Below are positions 26,768-35,108 of a DNA stretch of 64,000 nt, one piece after another (the first letter of the stretch is position 1; each line of letters starts with the position of its first letter). Both the position numbers and the translations under genes were made by a program. The stretch is from an uncultured Bacteroides sp. GTDB lineage: Bacteria; Bacteroidota; Bacteroidia; Bacteroidales; Bacteroidaceae. The notes under the pieces are model-generated. The model saw only the letters and a list, made by a program, of their open reading frames with translations. It did not search any database and was not told where the DNA came from. The DNA lies in assembly GCA_958453305.1 (NCBI GenBank), contig CAUDXH010000003.1, forward strand, positions 1 to 64,000. Direction: 5' to 3'.

Positions 26768-29206
26768 ATGAAGAACAAAGTTTTAGTATTAATAAGTGGA
26801 TTAGTTGTGTTGGGCACTTCATCTTGTACCCGGACAACCTATAATCAGCCGGATGCACCGATTCAAGAGGTGCCATTTACACAGGTTCACATAAACGATC
26901 AGTTTTGGACCCCTCGTATAGAGACCAATCGCACCGTATCTATTCCTTCTGCATTTAAAGAATGTGAGAAAAACGGTCGTTTCGATAATTTTGCCATAGC
27001 GGGCGGTTTGAAAAAAGGTGAGCATCGTGGTGACTTTTCTTTTGATGACACCGATCCTTATAAGGTAATTGAGGGGGCTTCTTATTCATTGGCGGTAAAG
27101 TATGACCCGAAACTGGATCATTATCTGGATAGTGTCATTACGATTATTGCAGCTGCTCAGGAGCCGGATGGTTATTTGACTACTTGTGTTACTAACAAGT
27201 GTTATCGTCTTTCCGGCTGGTGGGGCCGTTCGAAGTGGGAGCGTCTGAACAGCCATGAATTATATAACAGCGGTCATTTATACGAAGCAGCTGTGGCTCA
27301 TTATCGTGCAACAGGCAAGCGCACGCTTCTTGATGTCGCTATTAAGAATGCTGATCTGGTATGTAAAGTTTTTGGTCCGGAGGAAGGTCAGAAGCACGTA
27401 CCGTCAGGTCATCCTATCGTAGAAATGGCATTGGCAAAACTCTATAAGGTGACGGGAAATGAAAAATATCTGGCTATGGCCAAGTACTTCGTAGAGGAGA
27501 CAGGTCGCGGAACCGATGGTCATAAACTGAATGAATACAGCCAGGACCATATGCCTATTCTGCAGCAAGAGGAGATAGTAGGTCATGCTGTGCGTGCCGG
27601 TTACCTTTATTCCGGTGTAGCCGATGTGGCTGCGCTGACCAATGATACGGCTTATTTCAATGCACTGACCCGTTTGTGGGACAACTTAGTCAGTAAAAAG
27701 CTTTATATAACTGGAGGTATGGGATCACGTGCTCAGGGTGAAGGTTTCGGTCCCAATTATGAGTTACAGAATCATACTGCCTATTGCGAGACTTGTGCGG
27801 CAATCGCCAATGTGTATTGGAATTACCGTATGTTCCTTGCAACCGGTGAATCCAAGTACATGGATGTACTTGAGCGGGCTTTATATAACGGGGTTATCTC
27901 GGGTGTATCTTTAAGCGGCGACAAGTTCTTCTATGACAATCCACTGGAATCTATGGGCGAACATGAACGTCAGCGTTGGTTCGGTTGTGCATGCTGTCCG
28001 GGTAATGTAACCCGTTTTGTTGCTTCTGTTCCGAATTATGCGTATGCCACTCAGCAGAACGATATTTACGTTAATCTTTATATTCAGGGCAAGGCTGAAA
28101 TGCAGCTTGCCGATAATAAGGTTTCTCTTGAACAGACAACAGACTATCCGTGGAACGGAAAAATTTCCATCAAGGTAACTCCTGAAAAAGAAGGAGAGTT
28201 TGCGGTTCGTCTGCGTGTTCCGGGATGGGCAAAATCGGCTCCGGTGGCATCCGATCTTTATGCTTATACCGATGCAGCAAAGAAATATACGCTAAAAGTG
28301 AATGGCTCTTCTGTTCAGCCGGCAACAGGCGATGGTTATGAAACAATCGTCCGTACATGGAAGGCGGGTGATGTGATTGAATTTGATTTACCGATGGATG
28401 TACGTCGTATTAAAGCAAATGCAAACGTAGAGGTAGATAAAGGCATGCTGGCATTGGAACGCGGTCCGATTATGTTCTGCCTTGAGGGCAAGGACCAGCC
28501 CGACAGTACTGTATTCAATAAATTCATACCTTCTGGTACTCCGATAGAAGCCACTTTCGAATCAGACTTGCTGAATGGTGTAATGGTACTGAGTGGTATG
28601 GCCAAAGAAGTGGCTCAAGACGGTTCTGTTAAGGACGTTCCGTTTAAGGCAATTCCTTATTCAACTTGGAATAACCGTGGTGCTGACCAGATGGAAGTTT
28701 GGATTCCGGAATCGAAAGAATATGCTACTCCAACTCCGGCTCCGACCATTGCCTCAAAAGCAAAGACCTTTACCATTCAGGCTCCTATCCAGAAGGATGC
28801 TCCCGAATCGGCTTCTATCGTGTCTTATGCGTGGGGTGTGAACGATCAGTGGGAACCTAAACGTTCGTCTGATACCTCAAAGCCCTATCATTACTGGTGG
28901 TTGAAGAACGGTACGAAAGAAACTTTGGCTTATGAATTCGATCAACCTTATACCGTATCTTCCGTACAGGTTTACTGGCTGGATTTCGACCACTATGACG
29001 GTGATTTCCGTGTTCCTCAGAATTGGAAACTATATTATAAAGCAGGTAAATCTTGGAAGGAAGTTGATGCCCAAAATGAATATGGCATAAAGAAAGACTG
29101 TTATAATACCTTGAACTTTACTCCGGTTAAGACAACCGGCTTGAAAATAGAAGCCCAGCTTCAAAAAGGAGTATCAGGAGGTATTATAGAATGGAAAGTA
29201 AACTAA
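26768..29206 (+). CDS. DUF1680 beta-L-arabinofuranosidase, GH127 type (second copy), lipoprotein
   Basis: This second superfamily member (812 aa) has a lipoprotein signal with lipobox LGTSSC. The catalytic barrel carries E341 and C343 in AYCETCAA and C409/C410 in GCACCPGN, the Zn and nucleophile residues of HypBA1 (GH127), to which this copy looks closer than the first. HypBA1 removes beta-1,2-linked L-arabinofuranose from arabino-oligosaccharides on hydroxyproline. The last 150 residues look like a discoidin/CBM-type beta-sandwich (VSSVQVYWLDFDHYDGDFRVP). It starts the operon that continues 43 bp later with susC. Linkage is inferred from family. Confidence 0.87.
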   Translation: MKNKVLVLISGLVVLGTSSCTRTTYNQPDAPIQEVPFTQVHINDQFWTPRIETNRTVSIPSAFKECEKNGRFDNFAIAGGLKKGEHRGDFSFDDTDPYKVIEGASYSLAVKYDPKLDHYLDSVITIIAAAQEPDGYLTTCVTNKCYRLSGWWGRSKWERLNSHELYNSGHLYEAAVAHYRATGKRTLLDVAIKNADLVCKVFGPEEGQKHVPSGHPIVEMALAKLYKVTGNEKYLAMAKYFVEETGRGTDGHKLNEYSQDHMPILQQEEIVGHAVRAGYLYSGVADVAALTNDTAYFNALTRLWDNLVSKKLYITGGMGSRAQGEGFGPNYELQNHTAYCETCAAIANVYWNYRMFLATGESKYMDVLERALYNGVISGVSLSGDKFFYDNPLESMGEHERQRWFGCACCPGNVTRFVASVPNYAYATQQNDIYVNLYIQGKAEMQLADNKVSLEQTTDYPWNGKISIKVTPEKEGEFAVRLRVPGWAKSAPVASDLYAYTDAAKKYTLKVNGSSVQPATGDGYETIVRTWKAGDVIEFDLPMDVRRIKANANVEVDKGMLALERGPIMFCLEGKDQPDSTVFNKFIPSGTPIEATFESDLLNGVMVLSGMAKEVAQDGSVKDVPFKAIPYSTWNNRGADQMEVWIPESKEYATPTPAPTIASKAKTFTIQAPIQKDAPESASIVSYAWGVNDQWEPKRSSDTSKPYHYWWLKNGTKETLAYEFDQPYTVSSVQVYWLDFDHYDGDFRVPQNWKLYYKAGKSWKEVDAQNEYGIKKDCYNTLNFTPVKTTGLKIEAQLQKGVSGGIIEWKVN

Positions 29207-29249
29207 CAAAGAGATAATAGCTATTTATTAACCTTTAAATACAAACGAA

Positions 29250-32200
29250 ATGGATACACATTTAAATCGCGTATTGTTTAGTCGCGCATTTGTGAAAATG
29301 GCAGCGTGTGCCGTTCTTTCTGCAGGGTGCTTGCCTATGGCAGCTTATGCAGTATCGGACGAAGTAAATGCCGTACAGATGGTTCAGCAGCAAAAGACCA
29401 TAACCGGTCAGGTTGTTGATTCAAAGGGAGAAACCATTATTGGTGCAAACGTTATGGAAAAAGGTACTACCAATGGTACCATAACCGATTTTGATGGAAA
29501 TTTTACGTTAAGTGTTTCTTCAAAGGCCACTTTGGTGATTTCTTATATTGGTTATAAGAGCGTAGAACTTCCTGCTTCTGCATTGAAGTCAGGAATGAAG
29601 GTCACTTTGAAGGAAGATACAGAGGTGATGGACGAAGTAGTTGTAATTGGTTACGGAACTCAGCGTAAAGGAGATGTGACCAGTGCAATTGCTTCTGTAA
29701 AGGCGGAAGACTTTACAATCGGTAAAGTGGGTGATGCAGCCGATTTGATTAAAGGTAAAGTTGCCGGTTTGAGTATTGCAAAAGGTTCTGGTGACCCGAA
29801 TGCGACTTCTACTATCCGTTTGCGTGGCGTTATCTCTGTAAATGGTAGTACGACTCCCTTGGTATTGGTTGATGGTGTAGAAGGAGACTTGAGTACGGTC
29901 GCTCCAGAAAACATTGAGTCAATCGATGTATTGAAAGATGCTTCGGCAGCTGCAATCTATGGTACACGTGGTGCAAACGGTGTGATTCTTATTACTACGA
30001 AGACCGGTAAGCGTGAATCTCATACCACTGCTTCTTATTCGGGATACGTTTCAGCTTCTATGTTTGGTAAGAAACTGGACTTTATGGATGCATCGGATGT
30101 ACGTGCCGGAAAGACGAACTTTACTGATAAAGGATATGATACCGACTGGTTGGATGCTATCAGTCGTACAGGCTTTACCCACAATCATAACTTTAATATA
30201 ACTGGTGGTACAGAGAAAACGGTTTATTCGGCAGACTTTACTTACCGTAAGGAAGACGGTGTGATTATGAACACCTATGCTGAAGATATGCGTATGCGTT
30301 TTGATATATCTCACTGGATGCTGAACGATATGTTGAAGGTAAACTTGAACATTGTGAAGAAGTGGCATGAACACAGTGCACAAAATGTAACAGCATCCGA
30401 TGGCTCGAATACCTCATATTCAGCCTATCGCCAAGCCATTGCCCGTAACCCGAGTGCACCTATTTATAATGAAGATGGTTCCTATAATGAAGATTTTGGA
30501 GTGAACTATTATTATAATCCGGTAGGAATGTTGGAAGAGCGTTTGGGTAATTATTCTTCTGAGGAAACTCGTGCAACCGGAAACATTACTTTTGAACCGA
30601 TAAAGGGATGGCAGACGAATTTGATGTTGTCAACCAGCCGTTTCGATTCTCATGATAAAGGATTTAATACGAGTGACTATTATGGCAATAAACTAAGTCA
30701 ATATAAAGGTTATGCTTATCATACGAACGATGACAGCCGTACCGATAATTTGGAAATCACTTCAAAGTATGACTTGAATATCAAAAAGCATCGTATGAAT
30801 GCCATGGTAGGTTACAGCTATCAGTATTACAAATGGGAGCGGAACTATGCCAATAACTACAATTTCCCGACAGACTTCTTCCAATGGAATAACTTGGGTA
30901 TCGGTCAGGCTCTGAAAGAAGGTAAGGCGGGTATGGGAAGTGATGCGAATGAAAATACCTTGATTGGTTTCTTTGCTCGTGTAAGTTATGCATACGATAA
31001 TCGTTACAACCTCTTGGTGAGTGTACGTCGTGAAGGATCTTCTAAGTTTGGTGAAAACAACAAGTGGGGTACTTTCCCATCGGCTTCTTTGGGATGGACC
31101 ATCAGCAATGAAGAGTTTATGAAAGGGCTTACTTGGTTGAATAACTTGAAACTTCGTGCCGGATTCGGTATTACTGGAGTGATTCCCAATTACTCATATA
31201 TTTCATTGACCAAATATAAATATGGAAATTCCTATTATTATAACAATGGTACGTGGCTGCCGGGATTAGAAGTTGATTCAAATCCGAACCCTGATTTGAG
31301 ATGGGAAAAATCTACCGAGTTTAATATCGGTTTAGACTGGAGTGTATTAGATGACCGTTTGGGAGGTTCTATTGATTTATATACCAAGAAAACCACCGAC
31401 TTGCTCTTTGAATATACTGTACCTACGCCTCCAAACTTGAAGAATACAACGCTGGCTAATGCCGGTTCTGTTCGTAATCAGGGTATCGAGGTCGCTATTA
31501 ATGCAGTCCCTGTCCGTACGAAAGGTTTTGAATGGAAAACCGTTGTAACGGTAGCGGCTAACAAAAATGAATTGTTGAGCTTGTCTAATGATATGTATGA
31601 GTCCAACAGTTTTAAAGATGTCGGAGGATTGGGAGAACCCATTAGCATCTCTACTCATCGTATGGAAGAAGGTCGTCCTTTAGGACAATTCTATGGATTG
31701 AAATCGGTAGGTGTTTCTGAAAATGGTTTGTTCTTGATTGAAAAGCCGGATGGTGAAGTCGTAGAATTTTCTAACGACCAGTTGAAAAACGATGAGTATC
31801 GTCAGTATTTAGGTAACGGGCTTCCGAAAGTAACTTTGGGATGGACCAATAACCTTACTTACAAAAACTGGGATTTAAGCATGCAGTTCACCAGCCAGTT
31901 AGGATTTAAGATTTTGAACGAGCCTCGTGCTTTCTATGAAAATAACTCAATGGCATATAACCGTTTGAAATCGGTGGACGAAGCACCTTATGGCGGACAA
32001 TATAAATTATCTTCCGCTCAGCCGCAGACCTTTGTCAGCTATTATCTGGAAAATGGTAATTTCTTGAAACTGACAAACTTGACCATTGGTTATACTTTCC
32101 CGATGGCTAAAAACAACAAGTGGATTAAAGGTGTACGTGCGTATGCATCAGGTGATAACCTGTTCTGTATTACAGGCTATTCAGGTCTTGATCCGGAATT

Positions 32201-32294
32201 GTCGAACTATTATCCTACCTCTGCAGGTATTGATGCGCGCGACAAATATCCTTCACTCCGTTCGTTTACTTTTGGCTTGAACTTAACTTTCTAA
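29250..32294 (+). CDS. SusC-like TonB-dependent transporter of the arabinoside PUL
   Basis: This outer-membrane glycan importer (1014 aa) has a signal peptide, a CarboxypepD_reg domain (about 49-125: ITGQVVDSKGETIIGANV), a TonB-box region MDEVVVIGYGTQ, a plug and a 22-strand-type barrel ending FGLNLTF. It has no N-terminal STN domain, which fits control by the hybrid regulator and not by a sigma/anti-sigma pair. The paired SusD starts 12 bp downstream. Together they should import the oligosaccharide produced at the surface. Confidence 0.96.
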   Translation: MDTHLNRVLFSRAFVKMAACAVLSAGCLPMAAYAVSDEVNAVQMVQQQKTITGQVVDSKGETIIGANVMEKGTTNGTITDFDGNFTLSVSSKATLVISYIGYKSVELPASALKSGMKVTLKEDTEVMDEVVVIGYGTQRKGDVTSAIASVKAEDFTIGKVGDAADLIKGKVAGLSIAKGSGDPNATSTIRLRGVISVNGSTTPLVLVDGVEGDLSTVAPENIESIDVLKDASAAAIYGTRGANGVILITTKTGKRESHTTASYSGYVSASMFGKKLDFMDASDVRAGKTNFTDKGYDTDWLDAISRTGFTHNHNFNITGGTEKTVYSADFTYRKEDGVIMNTYAEDMRMRFDISHWMLNDMLKVNLNIVKKWHEHSAQNVTASDGSNTSYSAYRQAIARNPSAPIYNEDGSYNEDFGVNYYYNPVGMLEERLGNYSSEETRATGNITFEPIKGWQTNLMLSTSRFDSHDKGFNTSDYYGNKLSQYKGYAYHTNDDSRTDNLEITSKYDLNIKKHRMNAMVGYSYQYYKWERNYANNYNFPTDFFQWNNLGIGQALKEGKAGMGSDANENTLIGFFARVSYAYDNRYNLLVSVRREGSSKFGENNKWGTFPSASLGWTISNEEFMKGLTWLNNLKLRAGFGITGVIPNYSYISLTKYKYGNSYYYNNGTWLPGLEVDSNPNPDLRWEKSTEFNIGLDWSVLDDRLGGSIDLYTKKTTDLLFEYTVPTPPNLKNTTLANAGSVRNQGIEVAINAVPVRTKGFEWKTVVTVAANKNELLSLSNDMYESNSFKDVGGLGEPISISTHRMEEGRPLGQFYGLKSVGVSENGLFLIEKPDGEVVEFSNDQLKNDEYRQYLGNGLPKVTLGWTNNLTYKNWDLSMQFTSQLGFKILNEPRAFYENNSMAYNRLKSVDEAPYGGQYKLSSAQPQTFVSYYLENGNFLKLTNLTIGYTFPMAKNNKWIKGVRAYASGDNLFCITGYSGLDPELSNYYPTSAGIDARDKYPSLRSFTFGLNLTF

Positions 32295-32306
32295 ACTTGA
32301 ATACAC

Positions 32307-33974
32307 ATGAAATCAAAATTATATAAATCATTATTAGGCTCAGTGATAGGAGCCGGTATGCTTTCGTTAGGCAGCTGCACCGACTTGAGTGAAACTATTT
32401 ATCACGATATAGCTTCAGAAAAATATGAATTTACTGAGCAGGATGCAGCTAGTATGTTCTCTCCGGTTTATGCTTCTTTGCGTAATCTGTATTGGGGATG
32501 GAATGGCTATGCCGATGTTATGGACGAAACGTCCGATTTGTGGACTACACCTTTACGTATTGGAGTAGGATGGGGAGACTTGTATATTGCTATGCACGAG
32601 CATAATTTTCATTCGCAGATAGACCATTTGTGGACGGAATGGCAATATGCTTATGAAGGTATCAATGCTTGTAATAAACTGTTGGCTGATAAAGCCGTAC
32701 AAGAGGCTCCTACTTCAGTAGCACAGCTACGTGCTTACCGTGCTCTTTATTATTATATTCTGTTTGATCTGTTCCGCAATATTCCGCTGGATACGACTTA
32801 TGACCATCCGGAAGGTTGGCAGCCGGAACAAGCTAAGCCGCAGGATGTATGGGATTTCTTGATTACCGAACTGAATGATATTAAAGATCAATGCGGGGAT
32901 GAAGTCCGGATGGGAGAAATCAATAACTATGCCGTACATATGATTTTGGCAAAAATGTATTTGAATCATAATGCATGGTTTAACGACCATTCTGATAATT
33001 CCTATTATCAGAAATGTATCGATGAAATCGAAGCGGTAGAAGCCGGACCATTCTCTTTGGCAGGTAATTATACAGACAATTTCAAAGAAGATATCTCTAC
33101 TTCTCCTGAAATTATTTTCGGTATTCCATTTGCTCAGAAATATGCCGGTGGTAACTATTATGCCAATAAATGGATGAATGAGGCAGGACGTGCTACATTC
33201 GGATTTACAGGATGGGCAACTGGCGGTAGTGCGGTTTTACCCCAATTCTTGGAAACTTATCATCCGGACGATACACGCTTTACCGATTGCTGGATAGAGG
33301 GGGTACAGAAAGACATGAGCGGTAACATCATTTATGTGGATGGAAAACCTCTGAATTACACTCGTGAAATCCGCAGTACCGATAACCCGGGATGTTATCC
33401 GATGGAAGGAGCCCGTCTGGTGAAATATGAAATAAAATCGGGAGACTGGGGAACTTCTTATGACGATGTACCTTTCTTCCGTTTGGCTGATGCCAAGATG
33501 ATGAAGGCAGAATGTATTTTGCGCTTGGGAGGAACTTCCGATTATTCAGAGCAAGATGCGGCTGATTTGGTGTCAGAAGTTCGTGCACGTGCATTCCGAA
33601 ATAATCCGGATGCTGGTAAGCGTACCGTTGCTCAGTTAAAGGGAGGTAGTGTATATCAGTATGGACATCGTGAGAACACCGCGAAACAAGACGAGCCGGA
33701 TAAGTGGGTGAAGACGCAGGAAGGTGGTGACGATATTATCTTAGGTGGCTTGCTGGATGATTTGGCATGGGAATTTGTAGCTGAACATCATCGCCGTCAA
33801 GATTTGATTCGTTTCCGCATGACGAATGGTCAGAATGTCTTTAACGGGAAATCATGGTTCTGTAAAGACCGTGTGGAAGATATTAACGATAACCATTGTG
33901 ATATTTTCCCGATTCATAAGACCTTCTTGGAAGGAAACTTGAAATTGAAACAGAATCCGGGTTACGGGGGATGA
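32307..33974 (+). CDS. SusD-like surface glycan-binding lipoprotein
   Basis: The protein (555 aa) forms the lid over the SusC barrel and binds the incoming glycan. Its lipobox SLGSC places the lipidated Cys at residue 24. TPR-like helices rich in Trp and Tyr follow, and the C-terminus has the characteristic ending (HKTFLEGN...QNPGYGG). A large central insert (about 270-400) probably forms the ligand loop. The gene is 12 bp after susC and 36 bp before the next lipoprotein gene. Confidence 0.95.
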   Translation: MKSKLYKSLLGSVIGAGMLSLGSCTDLSETIYHDIASEKYEFTEQDAASMFSPVYASLRNLYWGWNGYADVMDETSDLWTTPLRIGVGWGDLYIAMHEHNFHSQIDHLWTEWQYAYEGINACNKLLADKAVQEAPTSVAQLRAYRALYYYILFDLFRNIPLDTTYDHPEGWQPEQAKPQDVWDFLITELNDIKDQCGDEVRMGEINNYAVHMILAKMYLNHNAWFNDHSDNSYYQKCIDEIEAVEAGPFSLAGNYTDNFKEDISTSPEIIFGIPFAQKYAGGNYYANKWMNEAGRATFGFTGWATGGSAVLPQFLETYHPDDTRFTDCWIEGVQKDMSGNIIYVDGKPLNYTREIRSTDNPGCYPMEGARLVKYEIKSGDWGTSYDDVPFFRLADAKMMKAECILRLGGTSDYSEQDAADLVSEVRARAFRNNPDAGKRTVAQLKGGSVYQYGHRENTAKQDEPDKWVKTQEGGDDIILGGLLDDLAWEFVAEHHRRQDLIRFRMTNGQNVFNGKSWFCKDRVEDINDNHCDIFPIHKTFLEGNLKLKQNPGYGG

Positions 33975-34010
33975 TAATAGGATATTAAACTTTTAAAAAG
34001 AATATAGTAT

Positions 34011-35009
34011 ATGAAAAAGAATATATTATTGGCATTATGCTGTTGTTCATTGCTTGCTTTTACAGCTTGTAGTGATGACTATAATGATGCAACCGAAAAG
34101 CATGTGTACGGAGAAAATGAGAATCCGTATTTGAAGATTGATGCAGAAGCCCAGATACCGGTGACTGCTGCATTGGAAGTAAACGGTGAACATTCTTATA
34201 CAGTAAACTTGGCTGATTATGCAGCTAAGTTTGAGGAAAAATTAGGGATGAGTGTGGATGCGGTAATGAAAGGATTGGATAGCGGTGAAACCGTTTTTTA
34301 TCCTATCAATCTGACCCGTAACCAGTGGATTAAAACTCCTTATAATAAGGATAATGCAGGCTGGTACTTCAACTCAGCAAACCAACCTTGTAGCGCAGAC
34401 GATGCGGCTTGTAAAGCTTTTATCACTTTAGATAAGGCAACCAAGAATTTGAAGGTTGAACTGTCGGAAGGTGGTATTGTAGCCGGAACGGTATTGGCAT
34501 TGGAAGTTGGTTTTGCAAAGAACGGTCCGGATTATGACAACTATGTTCGTTTTACGATGAATGTCAGTGTAACCGACCCGACCGTTGCCGTACTTTCAGT
34601 AACATTCTCGGCTGATGCTCCTGCTTTTACCGCTAACTTGGAAAATTATAAAGAGAATATTGAAGCTGTATTTGATATGTCTTATGATGATTTCCTTGCA
34701 GCTATTGCCGAAAACAAATCTATTAAGTTCAGTTTGGCAAATCCGGAAACCGACGAATGGACTGACTTAGGAGAACATTATACAGCAAAAGCACCGGGAT
34801 ATTGGTTGGATAAAAATGGAAGTTATATCAACTGGGGCGTAGATGGCTTCGCTGCTTATATTGAATATTATAAAGACGATGCGGCTTGCGGTATTGGATA
34901 TAATGGTAATTTGCCTTCTGGAACCTCCGGTAAATTTAATGTTGGTTGGGTAGATGTTAATAACCCTTCTAAGTTCTTCCGTTTTGTAACAAGTTGGACT
35001 ATTCAATAA
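34011..35009 (+). CDS. PUL surface glycan-binding lipoprotein (SGBP) with two related modules
   Basis: The protein (332 aa) occupies the SusE/SusF position after susD. Its signal ends in FTAC with C20 followed by SDD, an acidic surface-export signal seen on Bacteroides lipoproteins. The mature part appears to be two copies of one beta-rich module (about 45-195 and 196-332), each with a segment of the form GWYFNSANQ or GYWLDKNGS. The second copy resembles the C-terminus of the next protein. The fold may be the DUF4859 type; I am unsure of that name. It probably binds the PUL glycan at the surface. A terminator follows at 35037-35080. Confidence 0.75.
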   Translation: MKKNILLALCCCSLLAFTACSDDYNDATEKHVYGENENPYLKIDAEAQIPVTAALEVNGEHSYTVNLADYAAKFEEKLGMSVDAVMKGLDSGETVFYPINLTRNQWIKTPYNKDNAGWYFNSANQPCSADDAACKAFITLDKATKNLKVELSEGGIVAGTVLALEVGFAKNGPDYDNYVRFTMNVSVTDPTVAVLSVTFSADAPAFTANLENYKENIEAVFDMSYDDFLAAIAENKSIKFSLANPETDEWTDLGEHYTAKAPGYWLDKNGSYINWGVDGFAAYIEYYKDDAACGIGYNGNLPSGTSGKFNVGWVDVNNPSKFFRFVTSWTIQ

Positions 35010-35036
35010 ACTGAATATTCTTGAAGAACTTTTTTA

Positions 35037-35080
35037 ATAAAAGCTGTATTGGAGTCTCTTCTGATACAGCTTTTATTTTT
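35037..35080 (+). terminator. Terminator between the SGBP and putative peptidase genes
   Basis: The stem aataaaagctgtat/atacagctttta with a 14-nt loop is followed by a T-rich run (tttttatttt). It would stop most transcripts from the susCD operon, so the next gene is likely expressed by read-through or from a weak promoter I cannot place. Confidence 0.8.
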
Positions 35081-35108
35081 ATTGCTGGTTTATCTTACTT
35101 TTTGATAC

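Noticed and set aside
29217..29230. Single half-site-like sequence before susC
   Set aside because: Only one weak copy (agctatttattaac), with no partner at 21 bp and no promoter; probably chance.
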